14,133 nt of DNA. Origin: Gammaproteobacteria bacterium. Its GTDB lineage: Bacteria > Pseudomonadota > Gammaproteobacteria > Xanthomonadales > Marinicellaceae. Of the stretch, positions 6,049-14,086 are shown piece after piece (positions within the stretch are counted from its first letter, which is position 1; each line of letters opens with the position of its first letter). The position numbers and the translations under genes were made by a program. Where the stretch lies: assembly GCA_030426705.1 (NCBI GenBank), contig JAUHXW010000038.1, positions 1-14,133 of the forward strand, read 5' to 3'. The notes below the pieces were generated by a model. It had not been told where the DNA came from. It did not search any database and was given only the letters and a program-made list of their open reading frames with translations.

Positions 6049-7510
6049 GACCTTTTTTGGCCAAATCGCTCCTTAATACGCCAATATTGTCAAAATATTC
6101 TGCAGGTACGTTGGTCACATACTCATTGGAAAAACAGGATGAATCAAAACGGTCTATTTTCGGATTACCTTCTTTACAAGCCGCTTCCAAATCTTCCAAA
6201 GTCTGATATATCAATCCATCAGCGCCCAACAGTTCACAAATTTCATCTTCTGTGCGGTTGTGCGCAATCAACTCTTCCGCCACTGGCATATCAATGCCAT
6301 AAACGTTTGGATACCGTACGGGTGGTGCAGCCGAGGCAAAAAATACTTTTTTGGCGCCTGCTTCACGTGCCATTTGGATGATTTGTTTGGAAGTGGTTCC
6401 ACGAACAATGGAATCATCAATCAACAACACGTTTTTATTGCGAAATTCCAATTCTACGGCATTGAGCTTGCGACGCACTGATTTAATTCTTTGTTCCTGA
6501 CCTGGCATGATAAATGTTCTGCCGATGTAGCGGTTTTTGATAAAACCTTCGCGAAACTTAACGCCCAATGTATAAGCCATGGGAATGGCGCTGGTTCGGG
6601 ATGATTCGGGAATTGGAATCACCACATCAATGTCTTCATCGGGCCAACGTTCCTTGACTCGATCGGCCAGCTTTTCTCCCATACGCAAGCGGGCTTTGTA
6701 CACCGACACATCATCAATCATCGAATCTGGGCGGGCAAAATATACAAATTCAAACACACAGGGTGACAGCTGAGTTTTATCGGCACATTGTTTGCGATGC
6801 ACTTGGCGATCATTGGTGATGATGATGGCTTCACCAGGAGCTACATCCGCAATCAAGTCAAAATGGTGCAAATCCAGCGCAATGCTCTCTGATGCCACCA
6901 TGTATTCATCGCCTTCGGCTGATTGACGCACACCATAAACCAACGGCCTGATGCCATTGGGGTCTCTGAATGCCACAATACCATAGTCCGGAATGATTAA
7001 CACATTGGCATAAGCGCCCTCGCAACGTTTGTGTACCCGTGAAACTGCATGAAAAATGGCCTCAGGTGTAATCATCAAACCCGAAGCATTTTGTAATTCA
7101 TGGGCGAACACGTTTAACAACACTTCTGAATCAGACTGGGTATTGATGTGACGGCGATCTTCCGCAAAGATTTCTTTTTTCAGCTGCTCTGCATTATGTA
7201 AATTACCATTATGTGCCAAAGCGATACCAAATGGTGAGTTCACATAAAACGGCTGTGCTTCTTCAAAATTACTCGAACCAGCGGTTGGATAACGCACATG
7301 GCCAATGCCTGAATGACCTTTCAATTTCTGCGCACTTTCTGACTTGAATACATCACTGACCAAGCCATTGTTTTTAACCAATTCCAATCGACCATCATCG
7401 CACGTCGCGATGCCTGCTGCATCTTGTCCACGGTGCTGTAAAATGGTTAAGCATTCATAAATTGTTGAGGCAACATGATGATTGCCAATGATTCCAACGA
7501 TTCCACACAT
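6041..7510 (-). CDS. purF: Amidophosphoribosyltransferase PurF
   Basis: 489 residues. Catalyses the first committed step of purine synthesis, glutamine plus PRPP to 5-phosphoribosylamine. The sequence begins MCGIVGIIG, so Cys2 becomes the N-terminal nucleophile after Met removal; there is no propeptide, as in the E. coli type. The glutaminase site shows HVRYPTAG (Arg73), LAHNGN (98-103) and SDSE (127-130). YFARPDS (257-263) and the PRPP loop VLLIDDSIVRGTTS (361-374) with its two Asp residues mark the phosphoribosyltransferase half. The ATG overlaps the cvpA stop by one base (TAATG), and the 3' end overlaps the UbiH-like gene by 8 bp. The cvpA-purF pairing is widespread in gammaproteobacteria. 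All key residues are intact. Confidence 0.97.
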   Translation of the reverse strand: MCGIVGIIGNHHVASTIYECLTILQHRGQDAAGIATCDDGRLELVKNNGLVSDVFKSESAQKLKGHSGIGHVRYPTAGSSNFEEAQPFYVNSPFGIALAHNGNLHNAEQLKKEIFAEDRRHINTQSDSEVLLNVFAHELQNASGLMITPEAIFHAVSRVHKRCEGAYANVLIIPDYGIVAFRDPNGIRPLVYGVRQSAEGDEYMVASESIALDLHHFDLIADVAPGEAIIITNDRQVHRKQCADKTQLSPCVFEFVYFARPDSMIDDVSVYKARLRMGEKLADRVKERWPDEDIDVVIPIPESSRTSAIPMAYTLGVKFREGFIKNRYIGRTFIMPGQEQRIKSVRRKLNAVELEFRNKNVLLIDDSIVRGTTSKQIIQMAREAGAKKVFFASAAPPVRYPNVYGIDMPVAEELIAHNRTEDEICELLGADGLIYQTLEDLEAACKEGNPKIDRFDSSCFSNEYVTNVPAEYFDNIGVLRSDLAKKGHA

Positions 7511-8145
7511 TATTGTTTTGAGTCCTGTTCGGGTTGTTCGGGAGGGTTTGTTTGTTCGGTTTCAGCTTCTGGGCTTGGCTGTTGAGTTTCCAACAATTGT
7601 TGTAATTGCTCAGGGCTCAGACCTGTGTTTTTCATCGCTTCATTGATTTTCTCAGCATCAAACGAAAAATAGTCTGCCCAGTCTTCCGGCATTTGTTCTT
7701 GAAGCCAATTGGCGACTTTGGAAAATTGTGGTTGTAATTTGGATTCATTCCACCAGGGGTCCTGTGACAATGGTGTTGCTTGTAAAAACAAAATAATCAG
7801 GGTCACCGCCAAAACGCCACGTCCCAAACCAAAAAACATGCCAAAAAAACGATCAGTCGCTCCCAATCCGGTTTTGGTGATCATTTTTCCAACCAGGTAG
7901 TTGATCAAACCCCCAACAATCAGCGCAGCTAAAAACAAGGCAACAAAAGCGATCAGATGTCTGGCTGACGGTAATTCGATGTAAGGTTGTAACCAGGTCG
8001 CGCCATTATCCACAAAAGTCCAGGCCAGCCAAAATGCACCGATCCAAATCATCAATGAAAACACTTCACGAATCAAACCTCTGAATAAACTGACAACCAC
8101 CGAAATGGACAAAATGGCAATGATTGTCAGATCAAACCAATTCAT
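7510..8145 (-). CDS. cvpA: CvpA family inner-membrane protein
   Basis: 211 residues. Four hydrophobic membrane segments fall near residues 5-22, 28-46, 64-84 and 103-122, with basic residues between some of them (FRGLIREVFS). A soluble tail rich in Gln, Glu and Pro follows (about 165-211). This is the CvpA (colicin V production) fold, an inner-membrane protein linked in E. coli to colicin V export and envelope stress resistance; its molecular activity is not settled. It shares one base with the preceding SPOR gene stop (TGATG) and one with the purF start (TAATG), so the three are probably translationally coupled. Family membership is clear from the membrane pattern and the place before purF. 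Confidence 0.92.
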   Translation of the reverse strand: MNWFDLTIIAILSISVVVSLFRGLIREVFSLMIWIGAFWLAWTFVDNGATWLQPYIELPSARHLIAFVALFLAALIVGGLINYLVGKMITKTGLGATDRFFGMFFGLGRGVLAVTLIILFLQATPLSQDPWWNESKLQPQFSKVANWLQEQMPEDWADYFSFDAEKINEAMKNTGLSPEQLQQLLETQQPSPEAETEQTNPPEQPEQDSKQ

Positions 8146-9158
8146 CAGTTCACTACTTGACTGAGCTCATGATTCTTAACCAAACCATCCAATCTCAATT
8201 TGGTTTTAACATCTGCTTGTACACGAGCTGCATCGGTTTTTTCCATCAAAGGACCTACTCGTAAACGATACAAAGTTTGGCCTTTGCTGTTTGTTACCTG
8301 ATCGACAAAACTTTTGAATCCAGCGGCATTGACTTTATTACGCAGTTCAATGGCGTTTTTCTTTTCGCCAAAACTGCCTAACTGTACCACCCATCCCAAT
8401 TGCCCCTGGGTCGCCATATTTTCCACTTCACTGGCAGTCAAGGTGATGACTTTGGGTGTGCCAATGTTCAATTTCAGATGATTAACGGCTGCCACATACT
8501 GTTTGGCTGTGGCTTCAGCCTGGTAAATTTCCTCTGACCAAACACGATATAATTTCAACCCTGGATTGTATTCAACAATCGCTTTGATGTTGTTTTGTAG
8601 CAGGCTGCTTTTGACTTTCTCGGCATTGCCTTTTTGTGAAAAGCTACCCAGTTTGACCCGATAGGCCTGATTCAAGGGTTGATTGGCTGGTTTTTGAATA
8701 GTTACAGGTTTTTGTTCCACCACTTGAACAGGTTTGGTTTCTGCTGGTGGTTGCTCCACTGGCTTTTGTTCTATTGGCTGCTGTTGTGTTTCAGTTTGGG
8801 TAACTTGCGGCTGCTTGGTTTCAACGGCTGTCTGTTCAGTCAAATCAACTTTACTTCCTGTTTCCTTGGGAGTAGGTTTTACTTCCACAACTTCTTCCCG
8901 AGTAACCAATACCGGTTTTTCTTGATCAATCGTCAAGTCAACATCACTTGCTGGTAATTCAACACTCTCAGCCACCGGTTTGTCGATTGAGAACTTTTTA
9001 ACTTCGAGGTTGGAATCAGGTTCTTCAGGGATGTTGATGCTGATGTTTTTGTTGTGTTTTTCTTCGATGTCGCCGTCAAATAACATGGGGACAAAAATCA
9101 CTGCCAAAGCAATGATGACGGCGGCTCCAATCATGCGTTGTTTTAACTCTTGGTCCAT
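8145..9158 (-). CDS. dedD: DedD-like cell-division protein with two SPOR domains
   Basis: 337 residues. A short cytoplasmic N terminus (MDQELKQR), one membrane anchor (about 9-27), a long Pro/Gln/Val/Glu-rich linker (about 75-162) and two C-terminal SPOR domains (about 165-238 and 254-330), each opening with the motif V-LGSF (YRVKLGSF, WVVQLGSF). SPOR domains bind denuded peptidoglycan glycans at the septum. Anchor-linker-SPOR and the place directly before cvpA-purF match DedD, but E. coli DedD has one SPOR domain and is about 220 residues, so this version is enlarged. A fair ribosome site (AAGG) precedes the ATG. It starts 7 bp after the hisS stop and ends overlapping cvpA by one base. DedD orthology is inferred from architecture and synteny; FtsN or another SPOR protein is less likely. 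Confidence 0.87.
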   Translation of the reverse strand: MDQELKQRMIGAAVIIALAVIFVPMLFDGDIEEKHNKNISINIPEEPDSNLEVKKFSIDKPVAESVELPASDVDLTIDQEKPVLVTREEVVEVKPTPKETGSKVDLTEQTAVETKQPQVTQTETQQQPIEQKPVEQPPAETKPVQVVEQKPVTIQKPANQPLNQAYRVKLGSFSQKGNAEKVKSSLLQNNIKAIVEYNPGLKLYRVWSEEIYQAEATAKQYVAAVNHLKLNIGTPKVITLTASEVENMATQGQLGWVVQLGSFGEKKNAIELRNKVNAAGFKSFVDQVTNSKGQTLYRLRVGPLMEKTDAARVQADVKTKLRLDGLVKNHELSQVVN

Positions 9159-9165
9159 TGGTACC

Positions 9166-10443
9166 TTACTGCTGGGTTGCTGTGCTCAATATTGAGACCA
9201 TTTGTTCATAAGAAAGTTGTTGCTGACCAAAATCCCGGTCTTGCAAGGCTTTCACTGAAAAATCGCCTGCTGCCATTTCGGCTTCTCCCAAGATTATAGC
9301 GAATTTGGCACCAGATTTATCGGCTTTTTTAAATTGAGATTTGAACGAGGCTGCCCCCATATTAACCATCATTTTAAGTCCAGGCACAGACTGACGTATT
9401 TTTTCAGCCAATTTCATGGCATCAGAAGCGGGTATCACTTTGTCCCTGATTAAATAGACATCGGTTTGTGATTCGTGTTGCCACAATTGTTGATCTACGA
9501 TCAATTCAACCAACCGATCAACTCCCATGGCAAAACCGGTCGCAGGTGTAGGCTTACCACCTTGCATTTCAACCAGTTTGTCATAACGGCCTCCAGCACA
9601 GATGGTGCCTTGCGCCCCTAAATCATCAGTTATCCACTCAAACACATTGTGACTGTAGTAGTCCAAACCTCGTACAAGTTTCGGGTTGACCTGATACTCA
9701 AGTCCACAGGCATCAAGAATGGCCAACAATTCGCTGAAATGGTCTTTGGCCTCCTGGCTCAAATAATCCTGAATCAATGGCGCAGTGGCAATAACCGGTT
9801 TCATCGCCGGATTTTTTGAGTCCAGAATTCGCATGGGGTTCTTGTACAAACGGCTCTTGGCCTCTTCATCCAACACATCAAGATGTTCTTCAAAATGCGT
9901 GATCAAAACCTCACGATATGCGTTTCGGCACTCGGGCGTGCCCAAGGTGTTCAGTTCCAAACGGACGTTTTTCAGACCCAACTCTTGCCACATGTGCCAA
10001 TTCATCAGCAACAATTCGGCATCCACATCAGGACCTTCAAAACCAAAAACCTCTACCCCAACTTGAGAAAATTGTCGATTGCGTCCTTTTTGGGGTTTTT
10101 CATAGCGGAACATTGGGCAGTTATACCAAAGTTTTTGAGGGTCATTGAACAGCAGACCATTTTGTAAAGCCAACCGAACCGTCGAGGCGGTACCTTCTGG
10201 ACGCATGGAAACCGACTCTCCCTTGCGGTTCTCGAAACTGAACATTTCTTTTTCAACCACATCAGTGACTTCACCAATGGATGAATGGAATAATTGAGTT
10301 TTTTCAAGCACAGGGAATCTGATTTCCTGATAACCGTATCGATCCAAAATACCAGTGACAATCTGTTCGAGTTTTTGCCAAACCCAAACCTGATCGGGTG
10401 TCACATCATACATACCCCTTAATCGATTTACTTTTTTACTCAA
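9166..10443 (-). CDS. hisS: Histidine--tRNA ligase (HisRS), TTG start
   Basis: 425 residues, the normal bacterial length. Charges tRNA-His with histidine. It begins MSKKVNRLRGMYDVTP, carrying the conserved RGM-D start of the family. Class II motif 2 lies around 107-132 (FRYE, then GRNRQFSQVGVE), the histidine-binding LVRGLDYY is at 257-264, and motif 3 (ATGFAMGVDRL) is at 301-311. A C-terminal anticodon-binding domain follows (about 327-425). The start is TTG at 10443: the first in-frame stop upstream is reached with no ATG or GTG on the way, and the next ATG (residue 11) would cut off the conserved RG. GGA about 10 nt upstream is a weak ribosome site. The leader has an AT-rich TATAAA (10476 to 10471) but no convincing -35. 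It probably heads the seven-gene operon ending at 3309. Confidence 0.96.
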   Translation of the reverse strand: MSKKVNRLRGMYDVTPDQVWVWQKLEQIVTGILDRYGYQEIRFPVLEKTQLFHSSIGEVTDVVEKEMFSFENRKGESVSMRPEGTASTVRLALQNGLLFNDPQKLWYNCPMFRYEKPQKGRNRQFSQVGVEVFGFEGPDVDAELLLMNWHMWQELGLKNVRLELNTLGTPECRNAYREVLITHFEEHLDVLDEEAKSRLYKNPMRILDSKNPAMKPVIATAPLIQDYLSQEAKDHFSELLAILDACGLEYQVNPKLVRGLDYYSHNVFEWITDDLGAQGTICAGGRYDKLVEMQGGKPTPATGFAMGVDRLVELIVDQQLWQHESQTDVYLIRDKVIPASDAMKLAEKIRQSVPGLKMMVNMGAASFKSQFKKADKSGAKFAIILGEAEMAAGDFSVKALQDRDFGQQQLSYEQMVSILSTATQQ

Positions 10444-10507
10444 AACAGCGTTCCATTCAAAAGGCTGTATTTTATATGAGTCCTCATTCGATACCTAGCA
10501 TTCTCAT

Positions 10508-10543
10508 AAAAAAAAGGCCCCTGATATGGAATCATTGGCCTTT
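10508..10543 (-). terminator. Rho-independent terminator of the ndk-rodZ operon
   Basis: On the minus strand a hairpin AAAGGCC / GGCCTTT (arms 10543-10537 and 10519-10513), extended by an inner TGAT/ATCA pairing, is followed by a run of eight T (10515-10508). It lies about 220 bp beyond the rodZ stop, past element B, and upstream of hisS, so it should separate the two operons. Confidence 0.82.
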
Positions 10544-10572
10544 CTTGATAAATCAACTCAAGGTATGTCCTT

Positions 10573-10757
10573 GGGGCTTCATTCATTTTTGTTCCCGACT
10601 AAAATGAAAGCCGCCGCCAAGGAAGGCGGTGTTAGGGGCGAGTCAGGAACGGAGACCGAGACCGCGGCGGACATGACATGTAACTTCGCGCTCTTCGCCT
10701 CTGATTCGCATACGCTCACCAAACGGCTCGGCGGGTCGAGCTGCTCAGCAGCTCTCC
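10573..10757 (-). repeat. Composite repeat element B (inverted relative to A, core not inverted)
   Basis: A 185-bp GC-rich noncoding block between rodZ and hisS. End L (10724-10757) matches L of element A with a single one-base indel, and end R (10577-10608) matches both R halves of A exactly, but on the opposite strand. B lacks the 25-bp insert of A, so R forms a tight TTCATTTT / AAAATGAA hairpin. Core C' (10631-10663) matches C of A at 27 of 33 positions on the same strand, preceded by hairpin CCGCC-N6-GGCGG (10614-10629) and followed by palindrome ACATGACATGT (10671-10681). The element begins 9 bp past the rodZ stop and lies before the terminator, so it should be transcribed in the 3' untranslated region of the ndk-rodZ message. 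A 63-codon minus-strand ORF across it is a by-product of the GC-rich repeat. Confidence 0.85.
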
Positions 10758-10766
10758 TTAGCTGTA

Positions 10767-11720
10767 TCAACTGGGGTCTTTTGGCCAGTTAAAATCTGCA
10801 ATGTCGCGTGACATGTAATCGCTTAAATCAATAAGCTCTTCATTGATTATTACTTGGGCTTTTTTGGCATTACCAATACGAACATGAATGGGCTGCTCGC
10901 TTTGATAGGTGTATTCGCCAGCTTGGACCAGGTCATGTTCTAATTTACTGCCATCATCAGCCTTGATTGAAACCCATGCCTCTTCTGTCAATTGCAACTG
11001 TATGGCGTATTTGGCTTGTGATTGCAACTCATTCAACGTTTGCTCTTGCTGCTCTGTCACAACGGTATCTTCTAGAACATGCGAAGCTGACAGGTTTTCT
11101 TCTGAGCTTAATGACAAATCATCACCTGACTGAGCTTCATTCTCATTGTTATCACCCTGATTGTCAGCCGCATCCTCTGGCTCTGCCGCCGTTTTATTTT
11201 CCTGCAATTTAACTTGAGGTATCAATGATGAATAAGTGACGTTTTTACCGTTTTTCTTGTCATTGCTGGTGTTTTCGGCCAGCTGCACATCCGAGGTCAA
11301 ACTTTGACCCGGAAAGGTCCATTTATCCCAAACGAAGTAAAAGCTCAAAGCCAGCATCCCCAGCAAAGCTGTACCAATGGCATAACGACCCAAATGATTG
11401 GAACGTCGCCTGACTTTAGCCAAAGGACTGACGCCTAATGCTTCAGGCGTTTGAAAAGTTTGTATTTGTAGGTATTGATTTGGAATTTGCTGTAATACAG
11501 CCTCATAGGGTATGCCGAGTGCTTTACAGTAATTGCTGACATGACCCTTAACAAAGGTCGGTGCGCCGAGTTTGCCAAATTCACCTGACTCTATGTATCG
11601 CACAAAATCACGGGTAATCTTTAAAGTCTCAGCCAAAGACTCGACAGTCATGTCTTTGCTTTTTCGAATTGATGCCAGTTTTTTAATATCAATTTCTGTT
11701 GTTGTGTTGTCAGTTTTCAT
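10767..11720 (-). CDS. rodZ: Cell-shape protein RodZ
   Basis: 317 residues. RodZ is a bitopic inner-membrane protein that binds MreB and links it to the rod-shape peptidoglycan machinery. Seen here: an N-terminal cytoplasmic helix-turn-helix domain of the RodZ type (about 11-80, LASIRKSKDMTVESLAE then GHVSNYCKALGIP), a basic stretch KVRRR (102-106), one membrane segment (about 112-130), an acidic Asn/Glu/Asp-rich periplasmic linker (about 145-230), and a C-terminal beta-rich domain (about 236-317, AWVSIKADDGSKL). The linker is unusually acidic. The ATG at 11720 lies 12 bp after pilF, without a clear ribosome site. It is the last gene of the ndk-rlmN-pilF-rodZ operon; element B and a terminator follow. 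The ispG gene that often comes next is absent. Confidence 0.95.
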   Translation of the reverse strand: MKTDNTTTEIDIKKLASIRKSKDMTVESLAETLKITRDFVRYIESGEFGKLGAPTFVKGHVSNYCKALGIPYEAVLQQIPNQYLQIQTFQTPEALGVSPLAKVRRRSNHLGRYAIGTALLGMLALSFYFVWDKWTFPGQSLTSDVQLAENTSNDKKNGKNVTYSSLIPQVKLQENKTAAEPEDAADNQGDNNENEAQSGDDLSLSSEENLSASHVLEDTVVTEQQEQTLNELQSQAKYAIQLQLTEEAWVSIKADDGSKLEHDLVQAGEYTYQSEQPIHVRIGNAKKAQVIINEELIDLSDYMSRDIADFNWPKDPS

Positions 11721-11732
11721 GGTTGTGTTTGT

Positions 11733-12461
11733 TTATTTTTTTATTTTTCTCAGTCGTGCCAAATAAGCATTGGCCATTTTTTGATTCCCCAACTTTTTCT
11801 CAACCTCATAAGCCACTTTGAGCACTTTTTCATCCAGCTCCATGATGCTTTCCAACCTTTGAATAAAGGCCCTTGCGGTCATACTTTCACCTTTACCTGC
11901 TGATAAAATCACCATGTTATATAGTGAAATAGGCATTCTCGGATTCACTTTCAAAGCTTCTCGAAAATTGTATTCTGCTTCTTCAGCTTTTTCTGCTTTC
12001 ATCAGGCAGACACCCATATTTTCCCTGACGGTTTCGGGCGTTTTGTAAAACGGGTTGGCCAATGTCTTTTTGTAGTACTCAACAGCTTCCAGGTATTTGC
12101 CATTTTGACACAGGAATGTTCCATAATTATTTAGGATGGTCGGATCATTTGGAGCATACCTGATGGATTGTTTATAATGCTTTTCAGCATCATCCATGGC
12201 ATTCATTGTGCTGTAAACCAAAGCCAAACCAGAATGCGCAATGGCTAATTTGGGATTGTGAGCCAATGCCCTTTTGAATTTTTCTATGGCTGTATCGTAA
12301 TCATTCCTTTCAAAATAGGCCACCCCCATTTTTACATTAAGCATTTCCGGACTGTTACTATCAACTTTCTGTGAGTCTGCGTCATTGTAGCGTTTAGGCT
12401 GAGGGTTTGAAGCACATCCCATTATCAGTAAAAACAAACTCGCCACCAAAACATTTTTCAT
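11733..12461 (-). CDS. pilF: Type IV pilus pilotin PilF/PilW, TPR lipoprotein
   Basis: 242 residues. An outer-membrane lipoprotein that guides secretin (PilQ) assembly in type IV pilus systems. The signal peptide ends in lipobox LIMGC with lipidation at Cys16. The mature part is a stack of tetratricopeptide repeats from about residue 40 to 180 (for example NVKMGVAYFERNDYDTAIEK and AIAHSGLALVYSTMNAMDDA), matching the PilF/PilW pattern. The place between rlmN and rodZ is the usual gammaproteobacterial locus. I chose the ATG at 12461, which shares one base with the rlmN stop (TGATG); a GTG one codon upstream (12464) is equally compatible with the GGAG ribosome site. No other pilus gene is in view. 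Confidence 0.92.
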   Translation of the reverse strand: MKNVLVASLFLLIMGCASNPQPKRYNDADSQKVDSNSPEMLNVKMGVAYFERNDYDTAIEKFKRALAHNPKLAIAHSGLALVYSTMNAMDDAEKHYKQSIRYAPNDPTILNNYGTFLCQNGKYLEAVEYYKKTLANPFYKTPETVRENMGVCLMKAEKAEEAEYNFREALKVNPRMPISLYNMVILSAGKGESMTARAFIQRLESIMELDEKVLKVAYEVEKKLGNQKMANAYLARLRKIKK

Positions 12462-13558
12462 CACACCAACTCCAGTTGTAATTTGTTAACTTGCGAAGAC
12501 CGTCGGGTTCTGTCCATAAATTCGCCAGCCAATTGTCCACAAGCTGCAGCAATGTCGTCACCACGGGTTTTTCTTACAGTGGTGATAAAACCATTTTTCA
12601 TGCAAATTTGCTTGAACTGTTCTATGGCATCTGCTTTTGATTGTTTGAACAGACTTCCCGGAAACGGATTAAAAGGGATTAAATTTATCTTAGATGGCAG
12701 GTCTTTAAGCAAACGACACAAGGCCAAAGCATGTTCCTTGTGGTCATTGACACCATCAATTAAGGTGTATTCTATGGTAATTCTGGCCTTGCGCTTGTCT
12801 CTGATAAAATCTTTACAAGCACGCAATAAGGTTTCAATATTGTATTTTTTGTTGACTGGAACCAATTTATTTCTCAAGTCATCATAAGGTGCATGCAGGG
12901 AAATGGCCAATGCCACATCAGCATCTTGATTCAATTGATCGATTTTTGGCACCAAGCCGGCTGTGCTGACAGTTACCCTACGGTTGGCAAAACCAAAACC
13001 CAGGTCATCTCGCATGATGTTCAGCGCGGGCAAAACATTCTCATAATTAGCCAGGGGCTCACCCATGCCCATCATCACCACGTTGGTAATGACTCGGTTA
13101 TTCTTGTGATGTCCCAATTGTTTAGCGGCCACCCACACTTGTGCAATGATTTCAGCAGTGCTCAAATGACGGTTAAATCCCTGAGCCCCAGTTGCACAAA
13201 AAGTACAGTTCAAAGTGCACCCGACCTGTGAAGAAACACACAAGGTTCCACGGTTCTTTTCAGGGATAAAAACGGTTTCTACTGCATTGACATCATCAAC
13301 TTTGAGCAACCACTTGATGGTACCATCAACTGATTTGCTTTCATTCAATAATTCCGGTAACTTAAGGGTGCAGGTTTCGGTTAAATTATTTCGCAAAACC
13401 TTACTGAAATTATTAAATTGACTGAAGTCCAGCTCAAGGTCACCATAAATCCACTTCATGGCCTGTTCGGCGCGGAAACGCTGTTCGCCCATGTCGACAA
13501 ACAGCCGCTCAAGACCGGCTCGATCCAGATTAAGTAGATTTATGGTTGCGTTTTTCAA
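12461..13558 (-). CDS. rlmN: 23S rRNA (A2503-C2) / tRNA methyltransferase RlmN, TTG start
   Basis: 365 residues. Radical-SAM enzyme that methylates C2 of A2503 in 23S rRNA and A37 in some tRNAs. The iron-sulfur cluster motif CTLNCTFC has cysteines at 114, 118 and 121. VMMGMGEPL (161-169) is the SAM-binding GEP region, Cys340 in AACGQLAGE is the methyl-carrying cysteine, and IPEKNR (98-103) includes the conserved Glu. All catalytic features are intact. The start is TTG at 13558: an in-frame TAA lies two codons upstream, no ATG or GTG precedes the conserved INLLNLD, and the next Met would remove it. The gene begins 7 bp after the ndk stop, so low initiation from TTG may be offset by coupling. 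It overlaps pilF at the 3' end. Confidence 0.96.
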   Translation of the reverse strand: MKNATINLLNLDRAGLERLFVDMGEQRFRAEQAMKWIYGDLELDFSQFNNFSKVLRNNLTETCTLKLPELLNESKSVDGTIKWLLKVDDVNAVETVFIPEKNRGTLCVSSQVGCTLNCTFCATGAQGFNRHLSTAEIIAQVWVAAKQLGHHKNNRVITNVVMMGMGEPLANYENVLPALNIMRDDLGFGFANRRVTVSTAGLVPKIDQLNQDADVALAISLHAPYDDLRNKLVPVNKKYNIETLLRACKDFIRDKRKARITIEYTLIDGVNDHKEHALALCRLLKDLPSKINLIPFNPFPGSLFKQSKADAIEQFKQICMKNGFITTVRKTRGDDIAAACGQLAGEFMDRTRRSSQVNKLQLELV

Positions 13559-13565
13559 ATTTTAT

Positions 13566-13985
13566 TCAGTTCAATTCAATTGAAGAAAAGAAATAGGCAA
13601 TTTCAACTGCAGCAGTTTCAGGTGCATCTGAACCATGTACCGCATTGGCATCAATGCTTTCAGCAAAATCTGCTCTGATGGTTCCAGCAGCCGCTTCTTG
13701 TGGATTGGTGGCGCCCATGATTTCGCGATTTTTAGCAATCGCGTCATTTCCTTCAAGCACCTGAATCATCACAGGACCCGAAGTCATGAATTCAACCAAA
13801 TCACCAAAAAAAGGTCTTTCTTTATGCACAGCATAAAAGCCTTCTGCTTCCGCTTGGCTCAAATGTTTCATCTTGGCGGCTACAATTTTCAAACCGGCAT
13901 CTTCAAATCTTTGATAAATTTGACCGATGACGTTTTTGGCAACTGCATCAGGTTTGATAATTGACAAAGTTCTTTCTTTAGACAT
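13566..13985 (-). CDS. ndk: Nucleoside-diphosphate kinase
   Basis: 139 residues, typical of bacterial Ndk (about 140-143). Balances NTP and dNTP pools by moving the gamma phosphate from ATP via a phosphohistidine. The sequence opens ERTLSIIKPDAV, the conserved start. The active-site His117 is in NAVHGSD (114-120), followed by AVEIAYFF. Other conserved stretches are HKERPFF (54-60) and GATNPQEA (91-98). A GGAG ribosome site stands 6 nt before the ATG. It is the first gene of the ndk-rlmN-pilF-rodZ operon, a common gammaproteobacterial order. A shorter ORF in another frame over the same bases is a shadow. Confidence 0.97.
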   Translation of the reverse strand: MSKERTLSIIKPDAVAKNVIGQIYQRFEDAGLKIVAAKMKHLSQAEAEGFYAVHKERPFFGDLVEFMTSGPVMIQVLEGNDAIAKNREIMGATNPQEAAAGTIRADFAESIDANAVHGSDAPETAAVEIAYFFSSIELN

Positions 13986-14057
13986 TTTTTACTCCATATC
14001 GACACTTAATTCAAGATTTTCTTTTAAAATCTGTAATTTACGCCTTAAATTAAAAAA

Positions 14058-14086
14058 ATTATTTAACTTTTGAGTCAGCTTTTCAA
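14058..14086 (-). promoter_or_regulatory. Probable promoter of the ndk operon
   Basis: Minus strand TTGAAA (14086-14081), a 17-bp spacer, then AATAAT (14063-14058), giving a predicted leader of about 65 nt before the ndk ATG. The surrounding sequence is very AT-rich, so chance matches are possible. Confidence 0.5.

Noticed and set aside
10053..10361. 102-codon minus-strand ORF
   Set aside because: It lies wholly inside hisS in another frame; hisS is supported by all class II synthetase motifs.
10579..10770. 63-codon minus-strand ORF covering element B
   Set aside because: It overlaps the rodZ stop and consists of the GC-rich repeat. Element A does not keep the frame, and no ribosome site or known domain is seen.
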